Shown one piece after another: positions 8,609 to 17,594 of a DNA stretch of 64,000 nucleotides (positions are counted from its first letter, which is position 1; the number at the start of each line of letters is the position of its first letter). Source of the DNA: an uncultured Eubacterium sp. (GTDB taxonomy: Bacteria > Bacillota > Clostridia > Peptostreptococcales > Anaerovoracaceae). The stretch is from the NCBI GenBank assembly GCA_937900695.1, contig CALCFD010000048.1, forward strand, positions 22,064-86,063. Direction: 5' to 3'. Position numbers and translations under genes: made by a program. The notes under the pieces were generated by a model that worked only from the letters and a program-made list of their open reading frames with translations, had not been told where the DNA came from and did no database searches.

Positions 8609-10177
8609 ATGGATGTAAAGGCAGTAATGAATAATGTTAAAAACAAAGGAATAAAAGAAACTTATAATATATATACAGATAGAAAAAATAAAAGAAATAG
8701 CATTTCAAAAAATAATAATTTTGAATTAGATATTTTGAAAAAAGAAGTAGCTACTTTAAAAAATAGAGTACTTGAGCTAGAAAAAACACACATAAATACA
8801 GAAATAGACACTTTGTTTTTTAATTATAATCAAGCAGATTCTCAGGATATATTGGATAAACTTATAATGGATTTTGAAGAAATATGTAAAAAAACTTTTC
8901 AATTTCCAGTAAACGAATGTATTAACGTTGTTGAAGATATTTGTCAAAGAGTTGCTAAGTTACCTATGGATGATTTTCGTAAAGGTGTTTATGATATAAT
9001 ATTCGAATATGAAAAGACTAAAGGCTATAAAAAAGCTCTTAAAGAAAAATATATCAAAAATATTCTTCCTCAAATTTACAATGAAAAAGGTAAAGAACCT
9101 ATAAAGAATACTATCGTATTTATGGAAAGAGGAGGTAAAAAATCTCCAAGTTTAAATTATATTTACGATGCGGTTAAAAAGAAAGGTGAATATGAAATAA
9201 AATTACATGAGTTAAAAGTTAATGTATGGCCGTTTACAGCTTTTTATTTGAATGCTGCAAAATATATTGAAGATTGTGCAACTGCAAAGGCTATTTTTAT
9301 ATGTACAGCCAATGATTTAATGTCATATTTTACTTTAAGACCAGAAACAACATACATACAGTTATGGCATGGATGTGGTGCATTTAAAAAAGTTGGTGCA
9401 AGTACAGTAGGTAAAAAGTTTGGAAAGAGTGCTAAGGCAAGAGCTGAGTATCCAGATCATACAAATTACTCTTATGTGACTATTGCAAGTCCAGAGGTTT
9501 CTTGGATTTTTGAAGAGTCTATGAGCATTGATAAAGAATCAGGAATAATTGTTCCTACAGGTATAAGTAGAACAGATGAATTTTTTGATAAGAATTATAT
9601 AGAAAATTGTTATCAAAAAGTTCATGAAATAATTCCTGCGACAAAAGAAAAGAAAATTATATTGTATGCTCCAACATTTAGAGGGGAGGTAGCAAAAGCA
9701 ACTTCACCAGATTTTCTAGATGTTAAGAAATTTTATGAAGCGTTAGGTGATAAATATATTTTGATATTTAAACATCATCAGTCTGCTAAGACAATTCCAG
9801 AAATTCCAGAGGAATATAAGGATAGATTTGCTTTTGATATGACAAGAGGCAAAGGTATGACCATAAATGATCTTATGACTGTAGCTGATATTATGATAAC
9901 TGATTATTCATCTGTTGTATTTGAATATTCATTATTTGAAAGACCTATGGCATTTTTAGTAAATGACATAGATGAATATATAGATGAAAGAGGTCTATAT
10001 TATGACTTTGATGAAGTTACGCCTGGTCCACTATGTTACAGTACTGAAGAACTGATAGATTATATTGCAAATATAGATGAACGTTTTGATAAGAATGAAG
10101 TAACTGAATTTAAAAATAAGTTTATGTCTTGTTGTGATGGTCATTCAACTGAAAGAATTTTAGATTTAATAAAATAA
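8609..10177 (+). CDS. CDP-glycerol glycerophosphotransferase family protein (TagB/TagF-like)
   Basis: 522 residues. A coiled coil is predicted near residues 35-65 (ELDILKKEVATL...). The C-terminal 350 residues form the Glyphos_transf domain: QLWHGCGAFKKVG, ILYAPTFRGE, IFKHHQSAK and the closing ITDYSSVVFEYSLFERP motif. Family members transfer glycerol phosphate or another polyol phosphate from a CDP-activated donor onto a lipid-linked primer or a growing chain at the inner membrane face. The start ATG sits one base after the Wzy-like stop, with CGGGGA upstream. Two further members of the same family occur nearby (10694 and 15284), so each may catalyse a different step, such as priming, elongation or a side modification. 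Confidence 0.88.
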   Translation: MDVKAVMNNVKNKGIKETYNIYTDRKNKRNSISKNNNFELDILKKEVATLKNRVLELEKTHINTEIDTLFFNYNQADSQDILDKLIMDFEEICKKTFQFPVNECINVVEDICQRVAKLPMDDFRKGVYDIIFEYEKTKGYKKALKEKYIKNILPQIYNEKGKEPIKNTIVFMERGGKKSPSLNYIYDAVKKKGEYEIKLHELKVNVWPFTAFYLNAAKYIEDCATAKAIFICTANDLMSYFTLRPETTYIQLWHGCGAFKKVGASTVGKKFGKSAKARAEYPDHTNYSYVTIASPEVSWIFEESMSIDKESGIIVPTGISRTDEFFDKNYIENCYQKVHEIIPATKEKKIILYAPTFRGEVAKATSPDFLDVKKFYEALGDKYILIFKHHQSAKTIPEIPEEYKDRFAFDMTRGKGMTINDLMTVADIMITDYSSVVFEYSLFERPMAFLVNDIDEYIDERGLYYDFDEVTPGPLCYSTEELIDYIANIDERFDKNEVTEFKNKFMSCCDGHSTERILDLIK

Positions 10178-10185
10178 GTGAATTT

Positions 10186-10209
10186 AGAGGGATTTATGAA
10201 GATCCCTCT
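10186..10209 (+). terminator. Hairpin after the glycerophosphotransferase gene
   Basis: A perfect 8-bp stem (AGAGGGAT / ATCCCTCT) with an 8-base loop. No T-run follows, so it is a weak terminator or an mRNA-stabilising hairpin rather than a strong stop. Confidence 0.45.
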
Positions 10210-10287
10210 TACTGTGTTGTAAATAGTGGTAAATTCAATTAACATATTATATAATATATTATTATGTATAAAATTAGGAGGAAAACT

Positions 10288-10704
10288 ATGAAAAGAGTAT
10301 TAACATATGGAACTTACGACTTATTACATTATGGTCATATACGTTTACTTAAAAGAGCAAAAGAATTAGGAGATTATTTGATTGTTGCAATTTCAACTGA
10401 TGAATTTAATGCAATAAAAGGTAAAAAAGCATATCATAATTTTGAAACAAGAAAAGAAATGTTAGAAGCTGTAAGATATGTGGACTTAGTAATTCCTGAA
10501 GAAACATGGGAGCAAAAAAGAAATGATGTAGAGAAGTATTATGTTGATACAGTCGTAATGGGAAGTGACTGGGAAGGCAATGAAAAGTTTGAAGACTTAA
10601 AAGATTTGTGTGAAGTTGTCTATTTAGATAGAACAAAGGGTATTTCAACATCAAAAATAAAGAAAGAACTAAATATAACACAAGAGGGTTTATATGACAA
10701 ATAA
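10288..10704 (+). CDS. tagD: Glycerol-3-phosphate cytidylyltransferase-type enzyme
   Basis: 138 residues, the normal length for TagD. The nucleotidyltransferase HxGH motif is HYGH at residues 14-17, and the second signature is RTKGISTSKIK near residue 116. The enzyme makes CDP-glycerol from CTP and glycerol 3-phosphate in the cytoplasm, the donor for the neighbouring glycerophosphotransferases. ATG 10288 is chosen over 10264 because a perfect AGGAGG lies six bases before it and the homologous N-terminus MKRVLTYGTYD starts here. Its 3' end overlaps the next gene by 11 bases, which suggests translational coupling. Glycerol is the usual substrate; a related polyol phosphate cannot be excluded. 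Confidence 0.92.
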   Translation: MKRVLTYGTYDLLHYGHIRLLKRAKELGDYLIVAISTDEFNAIKGKKAYHNFETRKEMLEAVRYVDLVIPEETWEQKRNDVEKYYVDTVVMGSDWEGNEKFEDLKDLCEVVYLDRTKGISTSKIKKELNITQEGLYDK

Positions 10705-12409
10705 TAATTATGTAACAGAGTGGTGTAAAGAAATAAAATTTACCATAACAGACATGAAATGGGAAAGAATTTTTTTAGAATTTACCATTGAAACTGAATA
10801 TAAAGGTGAAGTGAATTTTGCATTTGCAAAGTTTAAAAGAAATTTATTAAATAAGGAAGAACGAGATGAATTAGGCGCAGAACCTATATATGATTTTGAG
10901 ATAAAAGAAACTGCACCTATAGAATATGACAGATATGAAGACGGAAAATATTATTTTTCTGTTAATATGGCGGCAGCTGATGGAAGAGAGTTTTTAGATA
11001 ATGGTAAATGGAGAATATGTGCATTTATGCCTGAGGGAGCTTCAGTAGCTCTTATATCAAATGAATTAGCATATAATCTTGATGATTTATCTCGAATTTT
11101 TAGATATGGCAGAAGTAAATATGCATATAATTTGTCATTTAGTTTGAGGAACTTCGATGGTGAAAACTTAGAACTGTATTTCAATAGCTATTTTATGATG
11201 CAAAATAAAACATGGAAGCGAAGAAGGTACATCCAGGAAGCATTTACTAAAAAAGGGAAATTTAAACGTTTTTACATGTATTTAGTCATTTGGATGATAC
11301 GTGCCTTTTATCATACTGTATCAGCAGTTACTCCTAAAGATGGAACTAGAATTTTATTTATGACAGAAACTAAAGATTATTTATGGGGTAATTTAAAGTA
11401 TATTGATGATAGGATAAAAGAACGTGGTTTGGATAAACAGTTTAAATTATCTTACTCGTGTAGACGAGCTGTTGGTAGTCATATGAGTGTTTTAAGTTGG
11501 ATTAAGACCGTATATTTAGTAGCTAAACATGATTATATTTTTATAGATGATTATGCTCCTGTTTTTGGATTTTTCAAATTAAATCCTAAAACAAAGCTAA
11601 TACAGGTATGGCATGCAGGTGAAGGATTTAAATCTGTAGGATACAGTAGATTTGGGAAAGATGGATCACCGTTTCCATCAGAATCTTGTCATAAAGCATA
11701 TGACTATGTATTAACAGGATCAAAAAATCTAGTAAAAGTTTATGAAGAAGTATTTGGTATTGAGAAAAAGGCATTTTTACCTGTAGGTATGGCTAGGTTA
11801 GATGACTTTTTAGATGAAGAAAAAATTAAAAACTTTAAAATTGATTTTTATAAGGAGTATCCAAATTTAGAGGGTAAAAAAATAGTATTATTTGCGCCTA
11901 CTTTTAGAGGTACAGGACAAAAAACTGCATACTATGACTATGATAAGCTTGATTTAAAACAAATATATGAGTTTTGTGGTGATCAGTGGATTTTCTTAGT
12001 AAAGATGCATCCATTTGTTGATAATCCAATAGAAATTCCAGAAGAATACCAAGATAGAATAATAGATTTTGCTACCTATCCAAATATAAACGATTTATAT
12101 TATATTACAGATGTGCTTATTACAGATTATTCTTCAAACTATTATGAATATGCACTTCTTAAGAAGCCTGTATTATTCTATACTTATGATAGAGAGTTTT
12201 ATGAATTAACAAGAGGTGTTCACAGAGATGTTAAAAGCCATGCACCAGGTAAGGTTTGTGATACTTTTGATGAGCTAATTACAGCTCTTAAAAATGAAGA
12301 TTATGAAATAGAAAAACTAGATAAATTTGTTGAAGAAAACTTTAGCGAATATGATGGTCATGCTGCAGATCGTGTGATTGATCAGATATTGTTAGGAAAG
12401 GAAGAATAA
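10694..12409 (+). CDS. CDP-glycerol glycerophosphotransferase family protein (TagF-like)
   Basis: 571 residues. Residues 1-180 form a beta-rich N-terminal region. A hydrophobic, amphipathic stretch near 195-215 (YLVIWMIRAFYHTVSAV) probably sits on the membrane. The Glyphos_transf domain follows: IQVWHAGEGFKSVGYSR, VLFAPTFRGTG, VKMHPFV and ITDYSSNYYEYALLKKP. TagF-type polymerases add many glycerol phosphates from CDP-glycerol. The gene starts inside tagD and ends one base before the IspD-like gene, so donor synthesis and use are in one operon. It differs from the 8609 gene in having the extra N-terminal domain, which is why it is the better polymerase candidate. Confidence 0.87.
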   Translation: MTNNNYVTEWCKEIKFTITDMKWERIFLEFTIETEYKGEVNFAFAKFKRNLLNKEERDELGAEPIYDFEIKETAPIEYDRYEDGKYYFSVNMAAADGREFLDNGKWRICAFMPEGASVALISNELAYNLDDLSRIFRYGRSKYAYNLSFSLRNFDGENLELYFNSYFMMQNKTWKRRRYIQEAFTKKGKFKRFYMYLVIWMIRAFYHTVSAVTPKDGTRILFMTETKDYLWGNLKYIDDRIKERGLDKQFKLSYSCRRAVGSHMSVLSWIKTVYLVAKHDYIFIDDYAPVFGFFKLNPKTKLIQVWHAGEGFKSVGYSRFGKDGSPFPSESCHKAYDYVLTGSKNLVKVYEEVFGIEKKAFLPVGMARLDDFLDEEKIKNFKIDFYKEYPNLEGKKIVLFAPTFRGTGQKTAYYDYDKLDLKQIYEFCGDQWIFLVKMHPFVDNPIEIPEEYQDRIIDFATYPNINDLYYITDVLITDYSSNYYEYALLKKPVLFYTYDREFYELTRGVHRDVKSHAPGKVCDTFDELITALKNEDYEIEKLDKFVEENFSEYDGHAADRVIDQILLGKEE

Positions 12410-12410
12410 A

Positions 12411-13172
12411 ATGAGTAAAAATATAGCTATTATTTTTGCTGGTGGTAGTGGAGCACGTATGGGTTCGGGACTACCAAAACAATTTTTGGAAGTAAATGGT
12501 AAACCGATTATTATTCATACACTTGATATATTTGAAGATCATCCTTTAATTGATGAAATATATATAGCCTGTAAGGAAGAGTATATTGGTAAGTTAAAAA
12601 AGATGATTGAAAGATTTTGGATTAAAAAGGTTAAGTCTATAGTTCCTGGTGGAGCAACTGGCCAAGATTCTATTTTTAATGCGCTTACTGCTGCTAGAAA
12701 AGATAATAATGATGATGCAGTTGTGTTAATGCATGATGGAGTTAGACCATGCATTACTAGTGAACTTATTGATGATGTAATAAAGAGTGTTAATGAAAAG
12801 GGATCAGCTATTACATGTACTGCTCTTTTTGAAACTCCGGTAGTAAGTCATAATGGTGAAATTGTTGAAGAAGTTCCGTCAAGAGATGCATTTTATACAG
12901 CACAAGCACCTCAAGGATTTAAAATCGGTGAGATATATGAAGCTCATCTAAAAACTAGAGAAATTAATCCAAGTTATGAAGGTATCGTAGATAGCTGCAC
13001 TCTTATGAGAAGCTTAGGTAAAGAAGTTGCTATAGTTAAAGGAAATAGAGGAAATATAAAGGTTACAACACCAGAAGATTTATATATTTTCAGAGCTATG
13101 ATACAGTACAGAGAAACTCAAGATGTATTTGGATTGAGTCAAAAAGAAGTACCAGCTAAACTTAAAAAATAG
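12411..13172 (+). CDS. IspD/TarI-family cytidylyltransferase
   Basis: 253 residues. The nucleotide-binding AGGSGARMGSGLPKQFL loop is at residues 10-26. Further family motifs are GG.TGQDSIFNAL, VLMHDGVRPCI and the conserved DAFYTAQAPQGF segment. IspD enzymes make CDP-methylerythritol, while TarI-type members make CDP-ribitol from ribitol 5-phosphate. The context favours the TarI-type role: the gene lies in a polyol-phosphate polymer operon and is followed 16 bases later by a dehydrogenase of the SDR family. The same pairing of cytidylyltransferase and reductase makes activated ribitol in other bacteria. The exact polyol or sugar phosphate is not determined. Confidence 0.83.
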   Translation: MSKNIAIIFAGGSGARMGSGLPKQFLEVNGKPIIIHTLDIFEDHPLIDEIYIACKEEYIGKLKKMIERFWIKKVKSIVPGGATGQDSIFNALTAARKDNNDDAVVLMHDGVRPCITSELIDDVIKSVNEKGSAITCTALFETPVVSHNGEIVEEVPSRDAFYTAQAPQGFKIGEIYEAHLKTREINPSYEGIVDSCTLMRSLGKEVAIVKGNRGNIKVTTPEDLYIFRAMIQYRETQDVFGLSQKEVPAKLKK

Positions 13173-13188
13173 AATATGGAGAATTACA

Positions 13189-14214
13189 ATGAATAAGATT
13201 TTGCAAGAAGATATTAATAATATTTTAAAAGAAGACTTAAATTGGGATAGTTTTAAAGGAACAAATGTATTAATAACAGGTGCTAGTGGTATGCTAGGTA
13301 GCTATATGATGAATGTATTAATCGAACTAAAGAAGAGAGGATTTGATATAAACATTTATGCTTTAGTAAGAAATTCTAAAAAGCTATCTGAAGAAGCTTT
13401 ACCATACATTACAGTTATGCAGCAGAGTGTAGTAGAACCAATAGTAACAGATGTTAAATTTGATTATATTATTCATACTGCAAGCCCAGCAAGCCCACTT
13501 ATTATGAGAGAAGATCCAGTTGGCACAATTGCTGCTAATACTTTGGGAGCTTTTAATACTTTAAATCTTGCTAAAGAAGGTAGTGGCAAAGGCTATTTAT
13601 TTATTTCTTCTAGAGAAATATATGGTCAGCCATATCATAATCAGAAGGTATTTACAGAAGATACTTATGGACTAGTAGATCCGTTAAATGTAAGATCTTG
13701 TTATCCTGAAGGAAAAAAAGCAGCTGAAACAATGTGTGTATGCTTTAAAGAACAGTATGGAGTTAATACTAAGATTGCAAGACTTGCTCATACATTTGGA
13801 CCAGGTATGTCAATAAACGATGGAAGAGTTCAGGCTGATTTCTTAAAGAATGTTGTAAATAATGAAGATATTGTTTTAAAAAGTGAAGGAACAGCTATTA
13901 GAACTTATACATATGTTGGAGATGCAGTTTTAGCACTATTTTATATTCTTCTTAACTCTGAAGATGTTGTTTATAATATTTCAAGTGAAGAATCAACAGT
14001 TTCAATTAAAGAGCTTGCTGAAACTTTAGTTAATGCTTATCCAGAAAGAAACTTAAAGCTTGTTTTTGATATACCAAAATCAGATGCTAATGCAGGATGT
14101 GCACCATTTACTCTAGGTATCTTAGGTAGTGATAAACTTAAAGCTTTAGGTTGGAAACCAATCTATAGCTTAGAGGAAGGTTTAAAGAGAACAGTGGAAT
14201 TTTTGGAAGGTTAA
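13189..14214 (+). CDS. Extended-SDR NAD-dependent epimerase/dehydratase family enzyme
   Basis: 341 residues. The NAD-binding glycine motif is TGASGMLGSYM near residue 30. Other SDR features are HTASPASP (SDR NAxA-like position), the SSREIYG strand, and a YxxxK catalytic pair in YPEGK. Extended SDRs act on nucleotide sugars as epimerases, dehydratases or decarboxylases. It follows the IspD/TarI-like gene. In TarIJ-type systems the partner is a reductase that supplies ribitol phosphate, but TarJ itself is a medium-chain dehydrogenase, so this extended SDR would be a different solution or would work on a CDP-linked sugar. RBS ATGGAGAA precedes the ATG. Substrate unknown. Confidence 0.82.
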   Translation: MNKILQEDINNILKEDLNWDSFKGTNVLITGASGMLGSYMMNVLIELKKRGFDINIYALVRNSKKLSEEALPYITVMQQSVVEPIVTDVKFDYIIHTASPASPLIMREDPVGTIAANTLGAFNTLNLAKEGSGKGYLFISSREIYGQPYHNQKVFTEDTYGLVDPLNVRSCYPEGKKAAETMCVCFKEQYGVNTKIARLAHTFGPGMSINDGRVQADFLKNVVNNEDIVLKSEGTAIRTYTYVGDAVLALFYILLNSEDVVYNISSEESTVSIKELAETLVNAYPERNLKLVFDIPKSDANAGCAPFTLGILGSDKLKALGWKPIYSLEEGLKRTVEFLEG

Positions 14215-14221
14215 TATTTGA

Positions 14222-15232
14222 ATGAATAGAATAAAGAGACGAACATATTATTGGGATAACTTAAAAGGATTACTCATTTTATTTGTGGTATTGGGGCATT
14301 TGTGTGAAGTATATATAGAAACTTCTAGAACTATGGAAAGTATCTGGGTTATTCTTTATAGTTTTCATATGCCTTTATTTATTTTCATAAATGGTTATTT
14401 TGCAGAAAAATCAAAAAGTCCAGTTGAAAATAAAATAATTAAAATGTTTGGAATATATCTTTTAATGCAGATACTATTTAAGATAGGCAGCGTATTGTTG
14501 TTAAAGAAATCATTTAATTGGGAGTTTTTAGCCGATCCAGCATATTGTTGTTGGTATCTAATATTTCTTGTTTATGCATATATTGCGTATAAGTTTATAG
14601 AAAATAAAAATACGATTACGTGGTTAATATGTTCGTTTGCAGCGAGTTTGCTTGTAGGGTTTGATGAATCAGTAGGACACTTATATGGAATAGGCAGAAC
14701 ATTTTACTTTCTTCCGTATTTTATATTAGGCGTGATTTATGCAAAACAGAAGGAAAGAATAAAGGGAAATGCTAAAAGATTGAAATATTACTTTATATTA
14801 TTTGTAATGCTAATAGTTGTATTTTGTTTAGGAAATGCTAAATGGTTTAATCGAAAAACTTTTGCAGGGCATAAATCTTATTTTGACTTATATCACGAAA
14901 ATCCATTAATAGGCTTAGCGATGAAATTAGTAGCTTATGCTATTGCAATTTTTATTGGATATTGTATATTAAAAATAACTTCCGAAGAAAAAACAATATT
15001 TGCTTTTTTTGGAAGACATACTTTGATTATATATTTAACACATATTTGGATTTTTAAAAATGTATTTGGATTAGTAGAAAATTTGGAATTTGTGGACAGT
15101 GTTTTAATTAATCATTTATTAATTTTAGCAATTTTGTTACTCATAGAAATAATTTGTTGTATAATTGTGACGTATTTGCATAGTTATTTAATAAAATATA
15201 GGGGGTTAAAAGCAAATACAATTGGGAAATAG
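14222..15232 (+). CDS. Acyltransferase 3 family membrane protein
   Basis: 336 residues with about ten membrane helices. The family's N-terminal signature is present: YWDNLKGLLILFVVLGHL, with the conserved His of GH, and SFHMPLFIFINGYF. These integral membrane proteins usually O-acetylate cell-surface polysaccharides. The gene starts 7 bases after the SDR gene and is the last of the operon before a strong bidirectional terminator. A related acyltransferase is at 20053 and a more distant OafA-like one at 16495, so several positions of the polymer may be acylated. The acyl donor and acceptor are not known. Confidence 0.82.
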   Translation: MNRIKRRTYYWDNLKGLLILFVVLGHLCEVYIETSRTMESIWVILYSFHMPLFIFINGYFAEKSKSPVENKIIKMFGIYLLMQILFKIGSVLLLKKSFNWEFLADPAYCCWYLIFLVYAYIAYKFIENKNTITWLICSFAASLLVGFDESVGHLYGIGRTFYFLPYFILGVIYAKQKERIKGNAKRLKYYFILFVMLIVVFCLGNAKWFNRKTFAGHKSYFDLYHENPLIGLAMKLVAYAIAIFIGYCILKITSEEKTIFAFFGRHTLIIYLTHIWIFKNVFGLVENLEFVDSVLINHLLILAILLLIEIICCIIVTYLHSYLIKYRGLKANTIGK

Positions 15233-15243
15233 ATAGATATGTA

Positions 15244-15279
15244 AAAGACTAGTCAATTGAATAATATTGACTAGTCTTT
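15244..15279. terminator. Bidirectional terminator between convergent genes
   Basis: A perfect 14-bp inverted repeat (AAAGACTAGTCAAT / ATTGACTAGTCTTT) with an 8-base loop and T-rich flanks on both strands. It ends the polymer operon on the plus strand and the glycerophosphotransferase gene on the minus strand. Confidence 0.85.
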
Positions 15280-15283
15280 AAAT

Positions 15284-16402
15284 TTATTTTATATTACTCC
15301 ATAAAAAATCAACAATATCTTTAATAATATGAGGTCTATTCCATGAAACATATTTAGATAAAAATTGTTCTTGCATTTCCATATTATAATTATTATTTGA
15401 AATAGCTTTCAAAAGATCACAAGAGTTATTATACATAGGACCTGGTATTTCATTTGGATAGTCCATATATATATCGCGTTTGCTTATATAACTTTCGTAA
15501 TCATAAGTATAAAAGAATAATGGTATATGAAGTATAGCTGCTTCGTATATGATACAGCTGTAATCACTAATCACATAATCAGCTATAAATAACATATCAA
15601 AAGATGAGAACTCCTCATATTTTGTTGATATTCCTGATAAAGGATGTGCTTTAATAATAAGATTATAATCAGAACTATAGTTTTTAAATTCATCATTTAA
15701 AGCTGTAATTTCATCTAAAAATCTAGCGTGTTCATCAGCATCTTTCCTAAATGTAGGAACATATACTATATTTTTTCTTTCTTTTAATTCAGGGTATTTG
15801 TCATAAATAGCCTGTCTTTTTTTATTAGCAAAATCTTTATCTTGTAACAGTTCTACTCTTGGAAGTGGTAACACGACAATTTTATCTTTGCTATAATTAA
15901 AACCTTCTGCAAGATGTTGCACATAACCATCACCAGCACATAAGATATAATCGTAGTTTTCATGCATATGCATAGAATGAGCAAGTTTCGATGAAGAACC
16001 TTCTGGCTTATCTAAAATACTATAAGCAAATTTTTTCATAGTCCCTACAGAGTGCCACATCTGCACTACAAATAAAGATTTTCTATGATTTAGCAAGCTA
16101 ACTAAAATAGCATAAGAATCTAAGACAACTATTTTAGCAGTAGCTAGATGATACATCTGTCTAAGCATATGAAAACAGTATCCGATTTTATTAAAGATAT
16201 TTCCATCTAAAGTTTTACATAATATTATAGATTTAAAGGACCTATGTTTTTTTACAAATTCATCACTTAAAGCTAATATATCTATAGATGGCTTATTACT
16301 TTGTCTACTTAAAAAAAGTATTTTATCTTGTTGTGGTAAAAGTTTTAAAATCGAGTAAATAAAATTTAATATTGCTCGACCTATGTTAATTATTGTAGTC
16401 AT
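15284..16402 (-). CDS. CDP-glycerol glycerophosphotransferase family protein (TagB-like)
   Basis: 372 residues on the minus strand, close to the length of TagB-type priming enzymes. The Glyphos_transf motifs are VQMWHSVGTMKKFA, VYVPTFRKDA, IIKAHPLSG and ISDYSCIIYEAAILHIPLF. A short hydrophobic N-terminus (IGRAILNFIYSILKLL) could anchor it to the membrane. Start 16402 is preferred to 16420 because GGAGGA at 16411-16416 is correctly spaced. A minus-strand TATAAT lies at 16424-16429, very close to the ribosome binding site. It is the only gene of the envelope cluster in this orientation, flanked by an acyltransferase operon on each side, and it has its own promoter and shared terminator. Its role next to two plus-strand relatives is probably a distinct chain step. 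Confidence 0.85.
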   Translation of the reverse strand: MTTIINIGRAILNFIYSILKLLPQQDKILFLSRQSNKPSIDILALSDEFVKKHRSFKSIILCKTLDGNIFNKIGYCFHMLRQMYHLATAKIVVLDSYAILVSLLNHRKSLFVVQMWHSVGTMKKFAYSILDKPEGSSSKLAHSMHMHENYDYILCAGDGYVQHLAEGFNYSKDKIVVLPLPRVELLQDKDFANKKRQAIYDKYPELKERKNIVYVPTFRKDADEHARFLDEITALNDEFKNYSSDYNLIIKAHPLSGISTKYEEFSSFDMLFIADYVISDYSCIIYEAAILHIPLFFYTYDYESYISKRDIYMDYPNEIPGPMYNNSCDLLKAISNNNYNMEMQEQFLSKYVSWNRPHIIKDIVDFLWSNIK

Positions 16403-16494
16403 AATAAATTTCCTCCGCATAATATTATATCAGTAAAATTATCATATAGTAAATAGAAGAATATTGCTGTAAAATGAATTAATGGAGGTATTAT

Positions 16495-17520
16495 ATGGAG
16501 ATAAATTTAATAAGTAAATATAGAAATCAAATATTTGGAATATCAATAATTAGCATTATAATTTTTCATTTTACTGAGGATTATTATTCAGCTTTTAAAG
16601 CGGGTGCAATAGCTAAAAATCTAGTTGCGCATAGTTACTTTAGGATGATAGGAAGTATAGGCGTTGAGATTTTTATCTTTCTTTCAGGCTTTGGACTATA
16701 TTATTCCTATAGTAAAAATAAGAATATAGGATCTTTTTACAAAAAAAGAATGAAAAGGCTTCTAATTCCGTATATTCCAGTTGGAATTATTGTTTGGGGA
16801 ATTTGGGATTTTATAATTAAAGATCAAGGTTTAATAGGATTTATAAAAGACTTAACATTTGTAAGCTTATTCACAGAGGGACAAAAGGGTATTTGGTTTA
16901 TAGGAGTTATGATAGTTTTATATATCTTATTTCCTATTTTGTATAAGATAATAGATTCTAAAAAGCCGGTAATAAATACATGTCTGTTTACTGTCATATT
17001 TTTTATTATTATGTATTTTTTTAAGATGATTTTACCAACTATATATAATAATACAGAAATAGCGTTGATGCGAGTACCTATTTTTGTTATTGGCATATTG
17101 TTTGGTTGGATGGCACAAAGAAAAGTAAAAATATCTAAGATAGCAGTAGCATTAATTATTATTATTGGACCCACTTTAAAAATAGTTAGAGAATTAATGG
17201 ACTTTTCTATATTTGCTAACAGGATAATATGCACTTTATATGGTATATCTGCGATTTTATTAATTTGCATAATTTTAGAAGTAATAAATTGGACAACATT
17301 TAATAAGTGTATGGCAAAAGTTGGAGATTACTCTTTAGAGTTATATATGACACATGTAGGCATTAGAAAAATTGTAAAATCATTTGGAGCTGACACATAT
17401 AAAGTAAGCATATATCTAATGGTTGTAGTAGGTATGATTATTTCAAGTATATGTTTACATAAAATCACTACTCCATTAATCAAAGGTAAGAAAGCAACTG
17501 ATACTACTAAGTCATCATAA
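16495..17520 (+). CDS. OafA/YrhL-like acyltransferase family membrane protein
   Basis: 341 residues with about ten membrane helices. Early signature features are IISIIIFHF, GSIGVEIFIFLSGFG and the cytosolic basic turn FYKKRMKRLLIPYIP, all typical of the acyltransferase 3/OafA group. ATG 16495 follows ATGGAGG with good spacing. It is transcribed divergently from the TagB-like gene at 15284-16402. The probable job is O-acetylation of a surface glycan or of the polyol-phosphate polymer. The C-terminal tail KGKKATDTTKSS is basic and likely cytoplasmic. Substrate specificity cannot be read from the sequence. Confidence 0.78.
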   Translation: MEINLISKYRNQIFGISIISIIIFHFTEDYYSAFKAGAIAKNLVAHSYFRMIGSIGVEIFIFLSGFGLYYSYSKNKNIGSFYKKRMKRLLIPYIPVGIIVWGIWDFIIKDQGLIGFIKDLTFVSLFTEGQKGIWFIGVMIVLYILFPILYKIIDSKKPVINTCLFTVIFFIIMYFFKMILPTIYNNTEIALMRVPIFVIGILFGWMAQRKVKISKIAVALIIIIGPTLKIVRELMDFSIFANRIICTLYGISAILLICIILEVINWTTFNKCMAKVGDYSLELYMTHVGIRKIVKSFGADTYKVSIYLMVVVGMIISSICLHKITTPLIKGKKATDTTKSS

Positions 17521-17530
17521 CTTTAAATAA

Positions 17531-17559
17531 TTTTAAAATGTAAAGATATATGATATAAT
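17531..17559 (+). promoter_or_regulatory. Extended -10 promoter for the KY-repeat protein gene
   Basis: TATAAT at 17554-17559 preceded by TGA (extended -10), with a weak TTTTAA -35 at 17531-17536 and a 17-base spacer. It lies 36 bases before the start codon of the secreted repeat protein. Confidence 0.6.
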
Positions 17560-17594
17560 GATTGGGTTAAATAAGGAATATTTGAGGAGGGGCA

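Noticed and set aside
10186..10209. Strong terminator before tagD
   Set aside because: The hairpin is good but lacks a T-run, so it is kept only as a weak hairpin.
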